DNA of 64,000 nucleotides from Chromera velia (taxonomy: Eukaryota > Sar > Chromeraceae). The notes under the pieces are model-generated. The model was not told the origin of the DNA. It did no database searches and saw only the letters and a list, made by a program, of their open reading frames with translations. The DNA is taken from contig JAHBMJ010000830.1 in assembly GCA_018398765.1 (NCBI GenBank), positions 1-64,000 of the forward strand. Direction: 5' to 3'. This document shows, in pieces, positions 23,374 to 34,822 of the stretch (positions are counted from its first letter, which is position 1; every line of letters starts with the position of its first letter). Position numbers and translations under genes: made by a program.

Positions 23374-25305
23374 TCACATTGTACTATGCATTGTTTTTGT
23401 CTCTGATAGTGCCTGTCCTTGATCTATAAGCCCCCTTCGTTTGAGTTGGACACCAGACAAAGTGTGACTCAAGGATTTGAGGATTGACAATGAGTCGGAC
23501 ATCGCCATTGGTCCGACCGACTCAGAAGCTGACGACCTCTCCATCTCAAGGAAGGTCTTACTGACAGGGTTGCAGAGCCTGCACTGTCCGTTGACACAGC
23601 AAGAGGAGTGGAGCTCCAAGGCTTCCAAGGCAAGACGCCCCTGCAGGCAGAAAGCTTGAAAGGATAACGCATCATCAGCGGTTTACCAAAACCAGTTCAA
23701 GGTACTCAGGCCACCAGAGGAGTCGAGGCATTTTGAATACCCGCCGAGAAAGCACCGCGCGTGAGGACGGGCGGGCAGACAGACAGACCTGTTATCATCA
23801 GGCTCACAGTCACGCAGATACGCGAACACACAGGCGGGCAGGCAGGTAGACCGACAGGTAGACGGACAGTGTCAGACACACACACAGACACACAGACATA
23901 CAGAGAGAGAGAGAGGGGGGGGGGGNGGGGGGGGGGGGAAGCGACAAAAAGAAACAGAGAGAAGTGCAAGTCAGAAAGCTGCATGCGATGCACACTGAAA
24001 AGAGTCTAGGAAAAGACTGGTCCGTGGTCTTCTTCGCTTATGAACATGCAGGCTTGCAAACACACCATGTACGGACGCAGACAGAATCAATCAGATAGAG
24101 TGGGAGAAGGAGGGCTCTAACCTTCGCTTCCTCGCTCATCCCCGTCACATCCAAACGCATCTTCACAGGGGTGAATTTCATCCCGGCGCTTCTCTTTGCT
24201 GCGTAAAGCCGCCGCAAGAACTGCACCAGCACGCGTTCGCTCTCATCGTTCAGCCCCTCACACCAACTCAAATCTAGTTTCTCCAGGTCAAGTACTCCCG
24301 CCCCGCTTTCTGGTGCAAGAGCCTCACAGAGTGCGCGCAGACCCTCCGCTGTGATCAGAGAGGAACTGCAAAGGTTGATCTCCTTCACCCCTCTGATACC
24401 TCCTTCGCCCCTGTGAATGGTCTTCAGGTCGTCAGCCCAGCCACAGAGAATCTCATCGGTGGCCCTTGTAGAGGCGGTGAGACTTGAAGGAAGCTTTGAG
24501 GGAATGGACGTTTGCAGTCGCATGCTTTCGATGTCTACTCGGGCCTGCAGCCACGAAAATGGGGTGTAACCATGACTATTCGCAATGGAAGACATAGGAT
24601 ATTATCCAGGGAAATCATAGGAAAGGAAAACAATTCTTCTCTGATGCCAGCTTTAAATCTCAGCTTTAAATCTTCTGACCGTTGCTTCCTCGCTGAGACC
24701 AGTTTCCGACATGTAGATCTCCACTGGGCCACAGTTACCCCCGGCACTCCGTTTGGCAGCATACAGCCTCTCCAAGAACTCCACAAGCACCTTCGCACTC
24801 TCATCGCTCAGCCCCTCACACCCACTAAGATCCACTTCCTCCAGGTCAATGGCTCCTTCCCTATCCCCCGGTGCAAGGGCCTGACAGAGTGCGCGCAGTC
24901 CTTCAGTTGTGATCAAACGGCAACTGTAAAGGTTGATGATCTTCAATCCCCTTATTCCAGCCCCTCTCTTATGAAGGGTCTTCAAGTCCTCCGACCATCT
25001 ACAAAGAATTTCATTCGTCGCGACCTCAGAGGCGTTGAGTGTTGAAGGGATAGCAGAGAGCGGAAAGACGCGCGACAGAACGCGCTGCAAACACGAAGAT
25101 GGTAGGACATTGACTGTGAGGGAAACGCTCGTTTGAGGAGGGATCAGTTTGTCATTAGCCTAAGAGCATAGGGTCAGTGAAAGGCTTCCGGAAACAGAGC
25201 AAAAGCAGAGACTATAAGCCAGGGCGCGCACACACACGCACCATCAGAGAGAGAGAGAGAGAAAGAGAGAGACAGAGAGAAAGAGAGAGAGAGAAAGAGA
25301 GAGAC

Positions 25306-25350
<45 letters not shown>

Positions 25351-28300
25351 ACAAGAGACAGAGAAGGGAAAGCTGGGGTCCTTGCTCCTGCGCACGAGGG
25401 ATCGAGAGAAAATGGACTGAAAAAAGTACCACCAGTGCGTCGCACAATCTAATTCTCCCACCGTTGCTTCTTCGCTTAAGCCGCTGGTCTCGAAAGATAA
25501 TTTTACTGGGCCACAGTTACCCCCGGCACTCCGTTTTGCAGCATGCAGCCTCTCCAAAAACTCCACCAGCAGCTCTGCGCTCTCATCACTAAGCCCCTCA
25601 CACCCTCCAAGATCCACTTCCTCCAGGTCAATGGCTCCTTCCCCATCCCCCGGTGCAAGGGCCTGACAGAGTGCGCGCAGTCCTTCAGTTGTAATCAAAC
25701 GGCAACCGCAGAGGTTGATGATCTTTACCCCCCTCAGTCCCCCTTTCTCTCCATTAAGCGCCTTCAGATCGTCCGCCCACCGACGCACAACTTCATCGCT
25801 TGCATACCCGAAGCCGTGCAGCTTCAAGGGAAGCTTTGAGGAGTCGGAAGTCTGCAGCCTCACGGCCTCCCGTGCGACCCGACGCTGCAGGGAGTAGGGT
25901 GTGGGCGCATGCAGCAGAGCTAGGTACTTTGCTGCGTTTAGGAGAGCACGATTATGTAATAATTCACAGTCACTCTTGCTCTCTCCTTCAAAGAGACAGA
26001 CAGAGCGATTCATCGCAATTCACGGAAAAGAGAGAGAGCAACACACGAGCGGTCAGAGACCTATGTAGCCTTGGCTCACTACTACTATTTTGATCAAAAA
26101 CAAAAGAGGAGTGCAAGGCAAGAGCATCTTTCATTTTTGTGCTTACCCTTGCTTCTCGGCTCATAGCTTTCCATCGAGGCGGGATTTCCACGGGGGAGAA
26201 ACTAACCCCGGCACTCCGTTTTGCAGCATAGAGCCTCCGCAAAAACTGCAACAACACCTCTTCAGCGTCATCGTTCAACCCCTCACATCCACCCAAATCT
26301 AGTTTTTCCAGCTCAATTGCCCCTCCACCCCCCTTTGGTGCCAGAGCCTCACAGAGTGCGCGAAGCCCTGCGACCTTTATCCAGCTTGACTGCTCATCTA
26401 TTTCAAGGGAGAGGAGTCCGTGCAGACAGCCAGGGATCTGTCGTCCTGTGTCACGCATAAAGTTGCGGAACTTGAAACAGGAGCGGTTGTTGATATGGCG
26501 CAGCACAAGAGTTCGAGGGACAGAAGGACGGGGCATCAGCAACTCGGGAGGATTTGGGGAAGTATGCAAGAAGAAGGAAGGTGTCAAGCGTGATTTCTGC
26601 ATTATGTTTGCATTGGGGTGTCCCTGGATTTTGTCCGCAAGTCGGGCACAGAATGTCCGGAGCGAACTCAGAAGGAGGTGTTCTTCTTCTGCATTGGGGG
26701 TGGGGGACTGGGCGGAGAGCAGGAAAGAGGAGGGAAGAAAGACGGGAGCAACTTGAAACTCCACGGATGTGAGCTCCGAGACAAGAGTGCAAACCCCCGC
26801 ATGTGTGCTCTCTCTGCACAGAATCTTACAGAGCGTCTGTAAAGCACTCTCCATCTCTTTCAACAATTCGGGCACACCTTTTGGCGCCCTGGCTCTGATG
26901 ATTACTTTTAGTCGAGAGACGGAGTCGGAGACCTCCCCGGGGAGTGTGGTAAGTCTCTTCAAGCTGAGTGCGTCAAGGGGCATCGAGAGACTGGGGAGAG
27001 GTTTCCGCTCCCGCACCTCTTCTCCCTTGATTTGCAGGTTCACGGCTCCGCAGATGTGCGTTCTGACTGCTGCCCCCAATCCAACCGCACCCACATGCGC
27101 ACATCGATTTACAAAGAGAGACGGTGGCACAGGTTGCGCGGCTGAGAGGCCTCTACGGGCAAGAGAAAGGGACTCCAGCCCATGACAAAGTGCAATCAAT
27201 CCCTCGTCCCCCAGCGAGAGACCCTCCAGACGAATCTCACGCAGCTTCAATGATGAAAGGGCTTCGGGGTGCAACGCACCGTCTGCCCACGGGCTGTGCA
27301 GGTCTCGAATGAAGGAGGCGAGACTGCGTGCGTGCTCATCCCCCAACGCTGGTCGATCAGTGAAGGATAGCTGCTCAATTTCAGCTGCCACTGCCTTGAA
27401 GAACCGACCATAGGAGGCCCGCACTGTATCGCAATCTGAGCCGCTGGTAAACTTCTTGAAACCGACCAGCCTGCCGAATTCCCGCGGTCCCAAAGGCACC
27501 GAGACAGCGCCGGTAGAGGCTTCAGAGAACGAGGGAATCGTGTCGAGCCACTCTGCCGACATGTCCCATTCATCGATGTCGCTTGCTCCCACTCCGAAAT
27601 CAGCATTCTCTGTGTGCTCTGAAACATTTACCAAAGACTGCTGGGGCAGGTTGACGATCAGCTGGCTGCTCTTCGTCGAGGACACGCAGACCTCAAAGAA
27701 TGGCCAGCCCCTGAACTCGAATGGTGTCGGGTTTTCTGAGTTTTCGGGCACACCCCGGGAACGCAACACGCACACAAACCTGCAGAAGACAGTCACACAG
27801 GGTTGCTGGATATGTAAAGGCTTTTCAATGCACACGCTCCACAAGCAAGTCGGCAGGATCATAAGGCAGGAATGAAACAGAGACGGCTGAAACACAGTGA
27901 TGCCTGATCGCGCGACAAACGTGAAAGCTCATTGGAGTCGAAAGGGGGGGCATTTCATCAGCAGAATGGATCACCAGAAGATAGTACACGGGGAGAGGGA
28001 ACAACACATACTGCGATTGACCTGTGAGAGTATATGATGTTCATGTTGGCGATTACTGCTTTGAAGAGGGCGGCCTCTGCGACACTGCGCGGGAACTGAT
28101 GGACAGAGGCAAAATCCCAAAACAGCCCTACTTTCTTCCCCTTGAACCTCTGGTCCTCTACCAAAAGCTTCTCAAAGAAGCCAACCACACGGCTCAGGTG
28201 GAAACCTCTTTCGTCGTCTGGAAGGTCACGCGTCAGCCAGCCGTAAGACAGCGCAAAAAGCACTATCGGACTTCCGACGAAGATTTCTAATGCGGTGGCG

Positions 28301-30252
28301 GGACGGTTTTGGGTTTTGTCAGATTGGCAATTGGAGGGTGTGCTACTGCAGCTGCTGCTGCTGCTCTCGATGCCCATTTGGCTTCCTCGGGAGTCTGTCG
28401 CGATATGCGGTGGTGTGCACTCTAGGTCCTCGAAGTCTTCTTTGGACAGAAAGAGACTAGGAGGCAACGCCTGTCTCCTGCTCAAAACAGGGGACTTGCG
28501 GCAATGCTTCTGTCCTGGGATTGGAAAAGAAGAGGGGACACACTCTTGCAAGCACCCCCCACGTCGGCGCATCTCCTCCCTTATGCTGCCTCCCTCAGGA
28601 ACGCCGAGGCGATCAGCTGTCTCGCAGAGGAGCGCACGCACATCCAAGAAGGAGACGGCCCCCGAGAGCGCGAGCTCTCTAAGGCCCTTGAAGCTTGACA
28701 GGTCATTGTCGACCTCCTCTGGCAGTGGCATATGAAGTGGACGTCCGCCTATGCATTCATGGATTCTGCCTGCCTCTCCTCGAGAGTGCAAACTTTCTGC
28801 CGCTTTAAACCTTTTCTGCTTCTCCTCTCGCCAGATTTGCTCCACCTCCCTCTGTAGGTAGCCCCGAGTTGGAATTGATACATCCTGGATTTTGACAGGC
28901 CCGCACCTCGACATTCTCTGAACCTGATTTACAACACCCCCTTCTCTTTGCCCTCTCTCGCCCTGCATGGCTGTTGCGGAATTGTCAGTGAGCACACAGA
29001 CAGGTGCCCAGAATACGAACAGAGGAAACCCACCCAGGTTTGCCGACCCATCTGTCACAGGAGGGTCCCCAGGCAGGCATGTCGTGGGCACATATGCAAG
29101 CGGTGTGTCCCTGTTAGCGCTCTGTTTTGATAGCCTGGCCATTTGAGCACCCAGACGGCTCACGAGCGTCAAGAGACTTCGAACTCCTTCAGTTTCATTC
29201 TCATCTCCTCCGTCTCCTTCACCGTCCAGGGGTCCCTCCACAATGTACAACGATTGCCGCAAGGTGTCTCGTGAGACAAGCACTCTTGATAACTGTGTTT
29301 CTTCTCCGCGAGTTTGGCACTCCTCTCCCACTCCCCCTCCATCATGCACAAAGCATTTTGGGTCTGTCAACGCCTCATAAATTGCACCCTCTGTGCCTCC
29401 TAGTACACTGTCTGCTCTTTTTTGGCTGCCGCCGCCCTCGGTCTCCGTTTCTGTCCCTTTTTCGTGATCGGAACGTACAAGGAGAGGGACATGAGCGTGG
29501 ACACTCTCCCAAAGCGCAGAGAGGTTGATAAGCCTCACCCGCTTCTCTGATATTAGTGCACGCAAGTCAGCTGGGACAGAGAGAAACCTGCCTCCAAGGA
29601 CTTTTGCCACCTGCACCCGTCCAGAGGGCAATGATCGTGAAGCAGATATGTTTGTTCGCTCACAGATGTGTGGCTGCTTTGCGAATGGAAGTCAACAAAA
29701 GATTGTAAGTATGTTGTGACGGTCTCCCAAAAGGAAAAGGAAGGGAATCACGACTCGAAATCAAAAACACGCATCCAGGAGGGGGCTAAATTGGAAATGC
29801 AAAGAGCGGTCAGTTGCACTTATGCTTACACCAGCGCATCCGATCGGGTTTTACTGGTCTGGATGTAGGTAAGTCCACAAATACGCACACACAAATGACG
29901 GGAAAAAAATGCAGAAACGCTGAGAGACATTCATGCCGACAGAAGTTCGACTGCAATCCTGGATAATTGGAAACCAAAAATGCGTATTCGAATGTTTGTA
30001 AACGTCGTTCTGTATCTGAGATTATGCTAAGGAGATCTACTCACTCACTTGTGCTCCCTCATCGGTCCTGGAACAGGCCCTGCTGTCCTTCTGCCCTGCT
30101 TTTTCTACATCCCTCTTCAAGTCTTCAATATCTCTCCTCAATGCTTCAGTGACCTTTCTCAGCCCTTTGTTGCTTTCCTTCATTGCTTCATTTTCCTGTA
30201 GAAGCCTCTCATTTTCCCAGAGCAGATCAATCTGTTCGCCTGCAGTGGACAT
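23374..30252 (-). CDS. Coiled-coil / SYGW-RGW module / leucine-rich-repeat protein
   Basis: Seven exons join in one frame of about 1647 residues: 30252-30049, 29610-28022, 27779-26147, 25884-25462, 25084-24680, 24544-24122, 23640-23374. Exon 1 is a coiled coil (QIDLLWENERLLQENEAM). Residues around 520-625 form a conserved module: ALSYGWLTRDLPD, LFWDFASVHQFPRS, MNIIYSH, then across the splice FEFRGWPFFE. I recall such SYxW/WxDxxSxxQ/RGWxxFE proteins from algae and other protists but cannot give a firm family name. Then come RI-type leucine-rich repeats (LREIRLEGLSLGDEGLIALC) and four copies of a cassette with GLRALCxALAP, LDLxxCEGL and AAKRSAG. No signal peptide or membrane helix is seen, so it is probably intracellular. 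An N-terminal signalling-like module with C-terminal LRRs recalls NLR-type receptors, but no NACHT/NB-ARC motif is visible. The start is uncertain: an acceptor-like CCTGCAG lies just upstream of exon 1. Confidence 0.78.
23902..23938 (+). repeat. Poly-G run with an N
   Basis: About 27 G residues interrupted by an N, preceded by CACA and GAGA dinucleotides, in the last intron of the LRR gene. Length is unreliable. Confidence 0.8.
24122..26412 (-). repeat. Four tandem copies of an LRR cassette, three as separate exons
   Basis: Copies are the end of exon 3 (about 26412-26147) and exons 25884-25462 (423 bp), 25084-24680 (405 bp) and 24544-24122 (423 bp). All splice at phase 0 and end at the same place, after a motif like LSEEATV. 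Each opens with a helix containing a W-x-D-D-L-K type motif, followed by the LRR pair. Copies at 25 kb share most residues, pointing to recent duplication. Confidence 0.85.
25245..25350 (-). repeat. (TC)n tract in LRR gene intron
   Basis: GA repeats with periodic AAAG breaks on the plus strand, that is, a pyrimidine tract on the gene's strand, between two LRR cassette exons. Confidence 0.9.
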
Positions 30253-31830
30253 GCTTGTATAGCTGGAGCGAGATCGCTGCCTTGGGAGCCTGCGACGTTC
30301 CACCCTGCAGGGCTCAGTGGCTTACACAGGCGGTTGAGTTTTGGTTCAGCTGATTGTGAGACATACATTGAGCTGTGGGCATCTCGAGTGGCTGGCTCGG
30401 TGTACCGCATGGTAAGAGAAGCTACCAGGTTCATGCAGGCCGGTATGTCATTCAGGGGCAGCAGTGAATGAGCCTTTCTAAATCTGCATGACTTCAAGAA
30501 AGGTCAGACGATCGATCGGTGCGACAAAAAAGAAGTTTGATTCGCGCGCGCGAAGTGCGAAAACTGTCAGTTTGTGTGGTCTCGGAGGGCAGGTCCAGTA
30601 AATTCGAGGCCCTAAGAAGTATCGGCTAGAGTATCGGAAATTCGCATAAAAATTCTCGTGCATGTGATTTTCAATTATTTTCAAGTACCATTTTGTGAGT
30701 GAACACTCGATAAGTGAGTTACGTATAGAATGACGGTGGGTATGTAATGGTGGGTATGTTTCGATATATAACAGTGACATTTAAAAGTCATATTTTTAGA
30801 TATACTGATTATCATTTCCCCTTGAAGGGCACCTCTGCTCTGCTCAAATCAGCCGAAGGGCGGAGAGGTTGGACACAGCTAGATTGTATACCAGATACAT
30901 GTATTCGATCTAATTTGATTTATAGATTCGAGATGTTAAAATTGTTAAATTTTACCTTGCATATACTACATGTTTTGCAGTGTGTATATAACTTTAACGC
31001 GGCAATCGTTCTAGGAATATTCATGTATACACTTCCAACACCTCGGTTTATTGATAGTTAAAGTTGCTTCTGTCCGTATGATAATAAAGCAAGGATGAGT
31101 CCCCTGGATGACATCTACCTCAGGTCCAAGGACGAGGTTCACATGCAACGATCAATCGGTATCAATCAGCACGTGCATGCATGTGTGAATCGATGTCTGA
31201 TATGTAAAGCAGAGCTGAATTGAAAATGTGCATACACGCGAAGTCGACGCACACATGACGCACGCCAAGTTAACGCGCAACAGAAGCGAAACAGGGCCTT
31301 CGTATGCCAAGGGCGACGGTACAGGTGCGGCGCGTCGCGGGACTATGCATGCTCATTCAATGGAGCGGAACCAGGGCACACATAGAGACGAAGCTATAAG
31401 CATGGCACACCGCGGGACCATGTTGACTCATTGATGGATATCTGTAACAGGTCCGATAACAATGGGCGAACCATATTAGATCGAGAGTTGGAAAAATCGA
31501 AGACCATCAGGGCATGAACCATTCAGAGAGGAAACACAGTAGTCCCGAATCAAAGCAAGAGAGAGAGCAACCGGCCCCGATCGGACCATAGGGTTGACAG
31601 CTCATTACAACATGAAAGTTGAACGAGGCGATCGAACAGTTGTTAAATGCTGGATCAAATCTGACACAGAACAACTGTGAGGGTCGGCAGAGTCGACGAT
31701 AGTGCATGATTCCACAGTAAGTCCACAATGATCGATCCACACTCACTGACAGAACCTTAACCTTTCTTTATTGAAAAGCCACTCCCCCCCCGGCACATAC
31801 GACGCCCCCGCTTAAACTCCCAGGCTTCTT
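30253..31830. other. Intergenic region upstream of the LRR gene
   Basis: Separates the LRR gene start from the helicase stop (both minus). No gene recognised. It has an exact TGCATGCA at 31174-31181, an AT-rich part at 30640-31060, and a direct repeat of about 27 bp (CGCGGGACyATG...CTCATTsATGG type) at about 31336-31363 and 31408-31436. Confidence 0.5.
31174..31181. promoter_or_regulatory. TGCATGCA palindrome upstream of the LRR gene
   Basis: Exact copy of the motif, inside CACGTGCATGCATGTG. Same reasoning as for the other copies; function is inference. Confidence 0.3.
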
Positions 31831-34211
31831 TCAGACGGCCTCTGCAGGAGCGGCATGTCCGTGCATCTGTGCTGCCTCATCTGCGGAGAACATCTGCACG
31901 TCTCCCTGATTCTCCCCGTGACCCTCAGCCTCTGCGGCCTCCCCCTGAGGCTCTTCCACCCGAGGGACGACCAGACGTGAGGAACCACCGGAAGAAGCAG
32001 CGCCCCCTTCGTCCTCTGCACCCCTCTTCCGACCCTGCCCCCCGACCCCCTGCTCTCTCTGCACCTTCTTCGCCTCCTCTACGGCTTCATCAACAGAGCC
32101 CTTTGCCTCGATGCACACACGCTTGAGGACTGCTGCCGCCTGCTTGATCAGCTGGTCCTTCTTCTGTGCGGTGGCGTACACGTGCTCATCCGCCGTGGGA
32201 GTGCGCACCCCGGTCCCGGTCCCGGTGCCCGCCCGACGCTCGGAGATGTACAGGAACTTCTTGACCCCTCTCTCCTGCCTGGCTGCGTCGTCTCTCTGTT
32301 CACGCGCACGGCCAAAGACCTGCACGAGTCTCTGGTTGTTCCAGTGAGGCTCCAGAATGTGGACCTGCTCGACGTTGTGGAGGTCGATGCCCTCCCCTCC
32401 CGCACTGCAGAGAAGAATGAGGTGAACATTGCCGTCGTTGAAATCTTTCACAATCCTCGTGCGAAGCTCCGCGTCGGCGGTGTAGTTGATCACACGAATG
32501 TTCAGACGCTTCCCCGCTGGGAGCACCTCCTGCGCGAGGGCGTCCATGCAGTTTTTGATGGGGTCCAGTCCCGCGGCGTTGTAGGTGGAGTAGATGATGC
32601 CCTTCCTGTCCTCGGACACAAAGAGCTCCAGGAAGCGCCTGCAGAGGGCCTCAATCTTCCCAGACCATCGGGTCTCTGACTGGTTTGGCCACGCTGCCGC
32701 CAACTCCGCGTATCGCGCTCTCAGCTCCCCCTTGTCCCTCTTCCCATCGTCACGGATGGTGTGCGAAGTACACAACTGGCGAGCGAGGGAGAGAAAGCAG
32801 TTCATCCTCTTTGCCTCATCCTTCGTCAGAGAGCCCCGGACTTCTGGGTGGTTCTGGAGGGAGTCATCAGAAGGTACCGGCGCCTCTCCCCCCTCAGAGT
32901 CCCCCGTGAGGAGGTCCCGAGCGCGGACAGAGTGCAGAAGCTCCTGCATCTGTTGTGTCAGAAGCTTCTCCTGCAGCTCTGCGTAGAGGTGGTCGGTGAA
33001 GGGGTCCATGGGGACGCGGATGACCTTGACATCTTGGGGCAGAGAGGAGTTACAGCCATTGCCGCGGCCATCCGAGTCTGACTCAGGGTCAGACGGCACG
33101 CGCACGGAGATCCGGTCCTTAAAACCCTCAGCGAGGACGCGGAGGAAGTCCTCGGGCAGTTTTCCATCCTCCATCTCCTTTGCCACCTGCACGCACGGCA
33201 GAATGCACGGGGGAGACGTCAAAGGGGGTGTGGGCTTCGGGCGAGGAGGAACGTGCATGATCCTGGACATGCAGTTACAACTCTCGGTGAATCAAGGCGG
33301 GGAAAAGGGAAAACTAAAGGAACGGGAGATCCGCAAGCAACTTGAAGAGTCAACACAGATCGGATGCAGCTTCGGGTCAGCTGAAGCAGGGAGAAAAGAG
33401 CTGGGGGACCAATACAGTAGAAAATCTTCAGATCAAGGAGCGCACGCACCTGTGAAAGGCGGACTGTGGTCGTCTCTGCGGACTCTCCACTGTGGATCAC
33501 AAACTCCCTGAACAAGAGACGCCCTCTGTTCGTCTCCTGCTCCTGGATCCACTCGGGGTGGAGGAGACGGAGAAGGAAGACGAGGTCAAAGGGGCCGTTG
33601 GTCTGGGGAGTCGCCGACAAGAGCAGAGACGAAGGGAAGAAGCCGGAGGCCTCTCTCAGGGCTTTAGAGAGCTTGGTGGCCTCCTCGAAGTCTGTGGCGT
33701 TCTGCACCTCGTCGAAGACAAGGATGCATCTCTTGAACATCTCCCTGAGAGCTGAATTGGTGAGGCTGCCCGGATCCTTCAGGAAGATTGAGCGGAAGGA
33801 TTCGTAGGTCATCACCTGAAAGAACTTCTCTCTCTGTCTCGGCTCCTCGACGGTGAAGTTGCCTTCTGGGAAGTGCTGAAGGAGCAGAGCGGCCTCTGTC
33901 TCCACCTGCTTGACCATGGCCTTGTTCTTGCAGATGTACACACAGAACTGGAATTCTTCAGGCCTTTCCTTGGCACAAAAGACAGAGACAGCAAGAGCGA
34001 GGAGAGTCTTCCCCGAGTCGGTCTGGTGGTTGACCAGAAAGCATTTGGGGAATTCTTCACCAGCACTCGCGGCACGTTCGAAGACGGACAGCACCGGCTT
34101 TTGGTGGTCACTTGGAAAGCGGATCTCATGGACCTCCTCCACATCGCCACTACCGATCGGCTTCACAAAGTCAAGGATGGGAAATTGTGGGATTTGCTGG
34201 TTGGACATCAT
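31831..34211 (-). CDS. SF2 helicase, D6/D11-like (SNF2-related) ATPase
   Basis: DNA or RNA translocase of helicase superfamily 2. Two exons, 34211-33450 and 33186-31831, join at phase 0 to give 705 residues. Lobe 1 has NHQTDSGKTLL (residues 61-71, P-loop), VMTYESF, the Walker B LVFDEVQNA and motif III SATPQTN. Lobe 2 has GIIYSTY, INYTAD, motif V SAGGEGIDL, HILEPHWNNQRLVQVFGRAREQ as motif VI. The AGGEGIDLxNVxxVHILEPxWN string is what one sees in the D11/D6-type helicases of large DNA viruses and in related cellular SNF2-like enzymes, so a relation to those is likely, while origin is open. The C-terminus (from about residue 590) is charged and disordered. The start uses the tandem ATGs at 34211/34208. 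It diverges from the GHKL ATPase gene 611 bp away. Confidence 0.85.
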
Positions 34212-34822
34212 ATTGTCTTCTCGTCGCTCAATTCGTAACTTAAGTGGAGTTGGAGTGAACAAGTCTCACGTGAGGAAGGAGGTCAGTCAACACAATGAGT
34301 GTACCTCTGGGATTTTTAGTTTGCCAGGTCTGGTCACTTCTGAGGGAGAGAAAAGATTATGGAAGCAATCTGCATGCACGTGTGTTGCATGCATATATAT
34401 TGCACGCATGCTCATTTTCTGTTGCGCCATGTCGCGCCCGAACCGAGCCACGCGCAACAACAGAAAATCGCGCCGTGCGAAAGGCTCTGGGCTGGCATGG
34501 GCTGGCTTCAATTCATTCACCTTTATGCCCCTCAAGCTGATCTTTCCGGGGCCATTTTGTGTTGATTCCACGAATATCCACCGCAGCATGCGATGCTCTG
34601 CGAGACGCGATCGATCTGCAGCGACGAAGAGGCTCAATTCACAGCGTCAAGAAGAAGTACGAAATCATACACAGTATTGAGAAGAAAGGGACTCGCAGTC
34701 TTCCAGTCTTTTGAGGCCGATGGGAGCTTTGTGAAACATCTTCGTTGATCGGATACCTACCTGTCTGAGATTTGATCTGTGTATCTCCGTTTGCCGTCTC
34801 CAGCTTTGATTGACGTACCAGG
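34212..34822. promoter_or_regulatory. Divergent promoter region, helicase and GHKL ATPase
   Basis: A 611-bp gap between opposite start codons. It holds two exact TGCATGCA copies (34371-34378 and 34386-34393) separated by 7 bp, followed by a TATATAT and GCACGCATGC. No other coding sequence. Confidence 0.5.

Noticed and set aside
24653-25090. LRR cassettes considered as separate small genes
   Set aside because: Each lacks its own start, all begin at splice acceptors and end at donors in phase 0, and they chain to the upstream exons and to a terminal exon with a stop.
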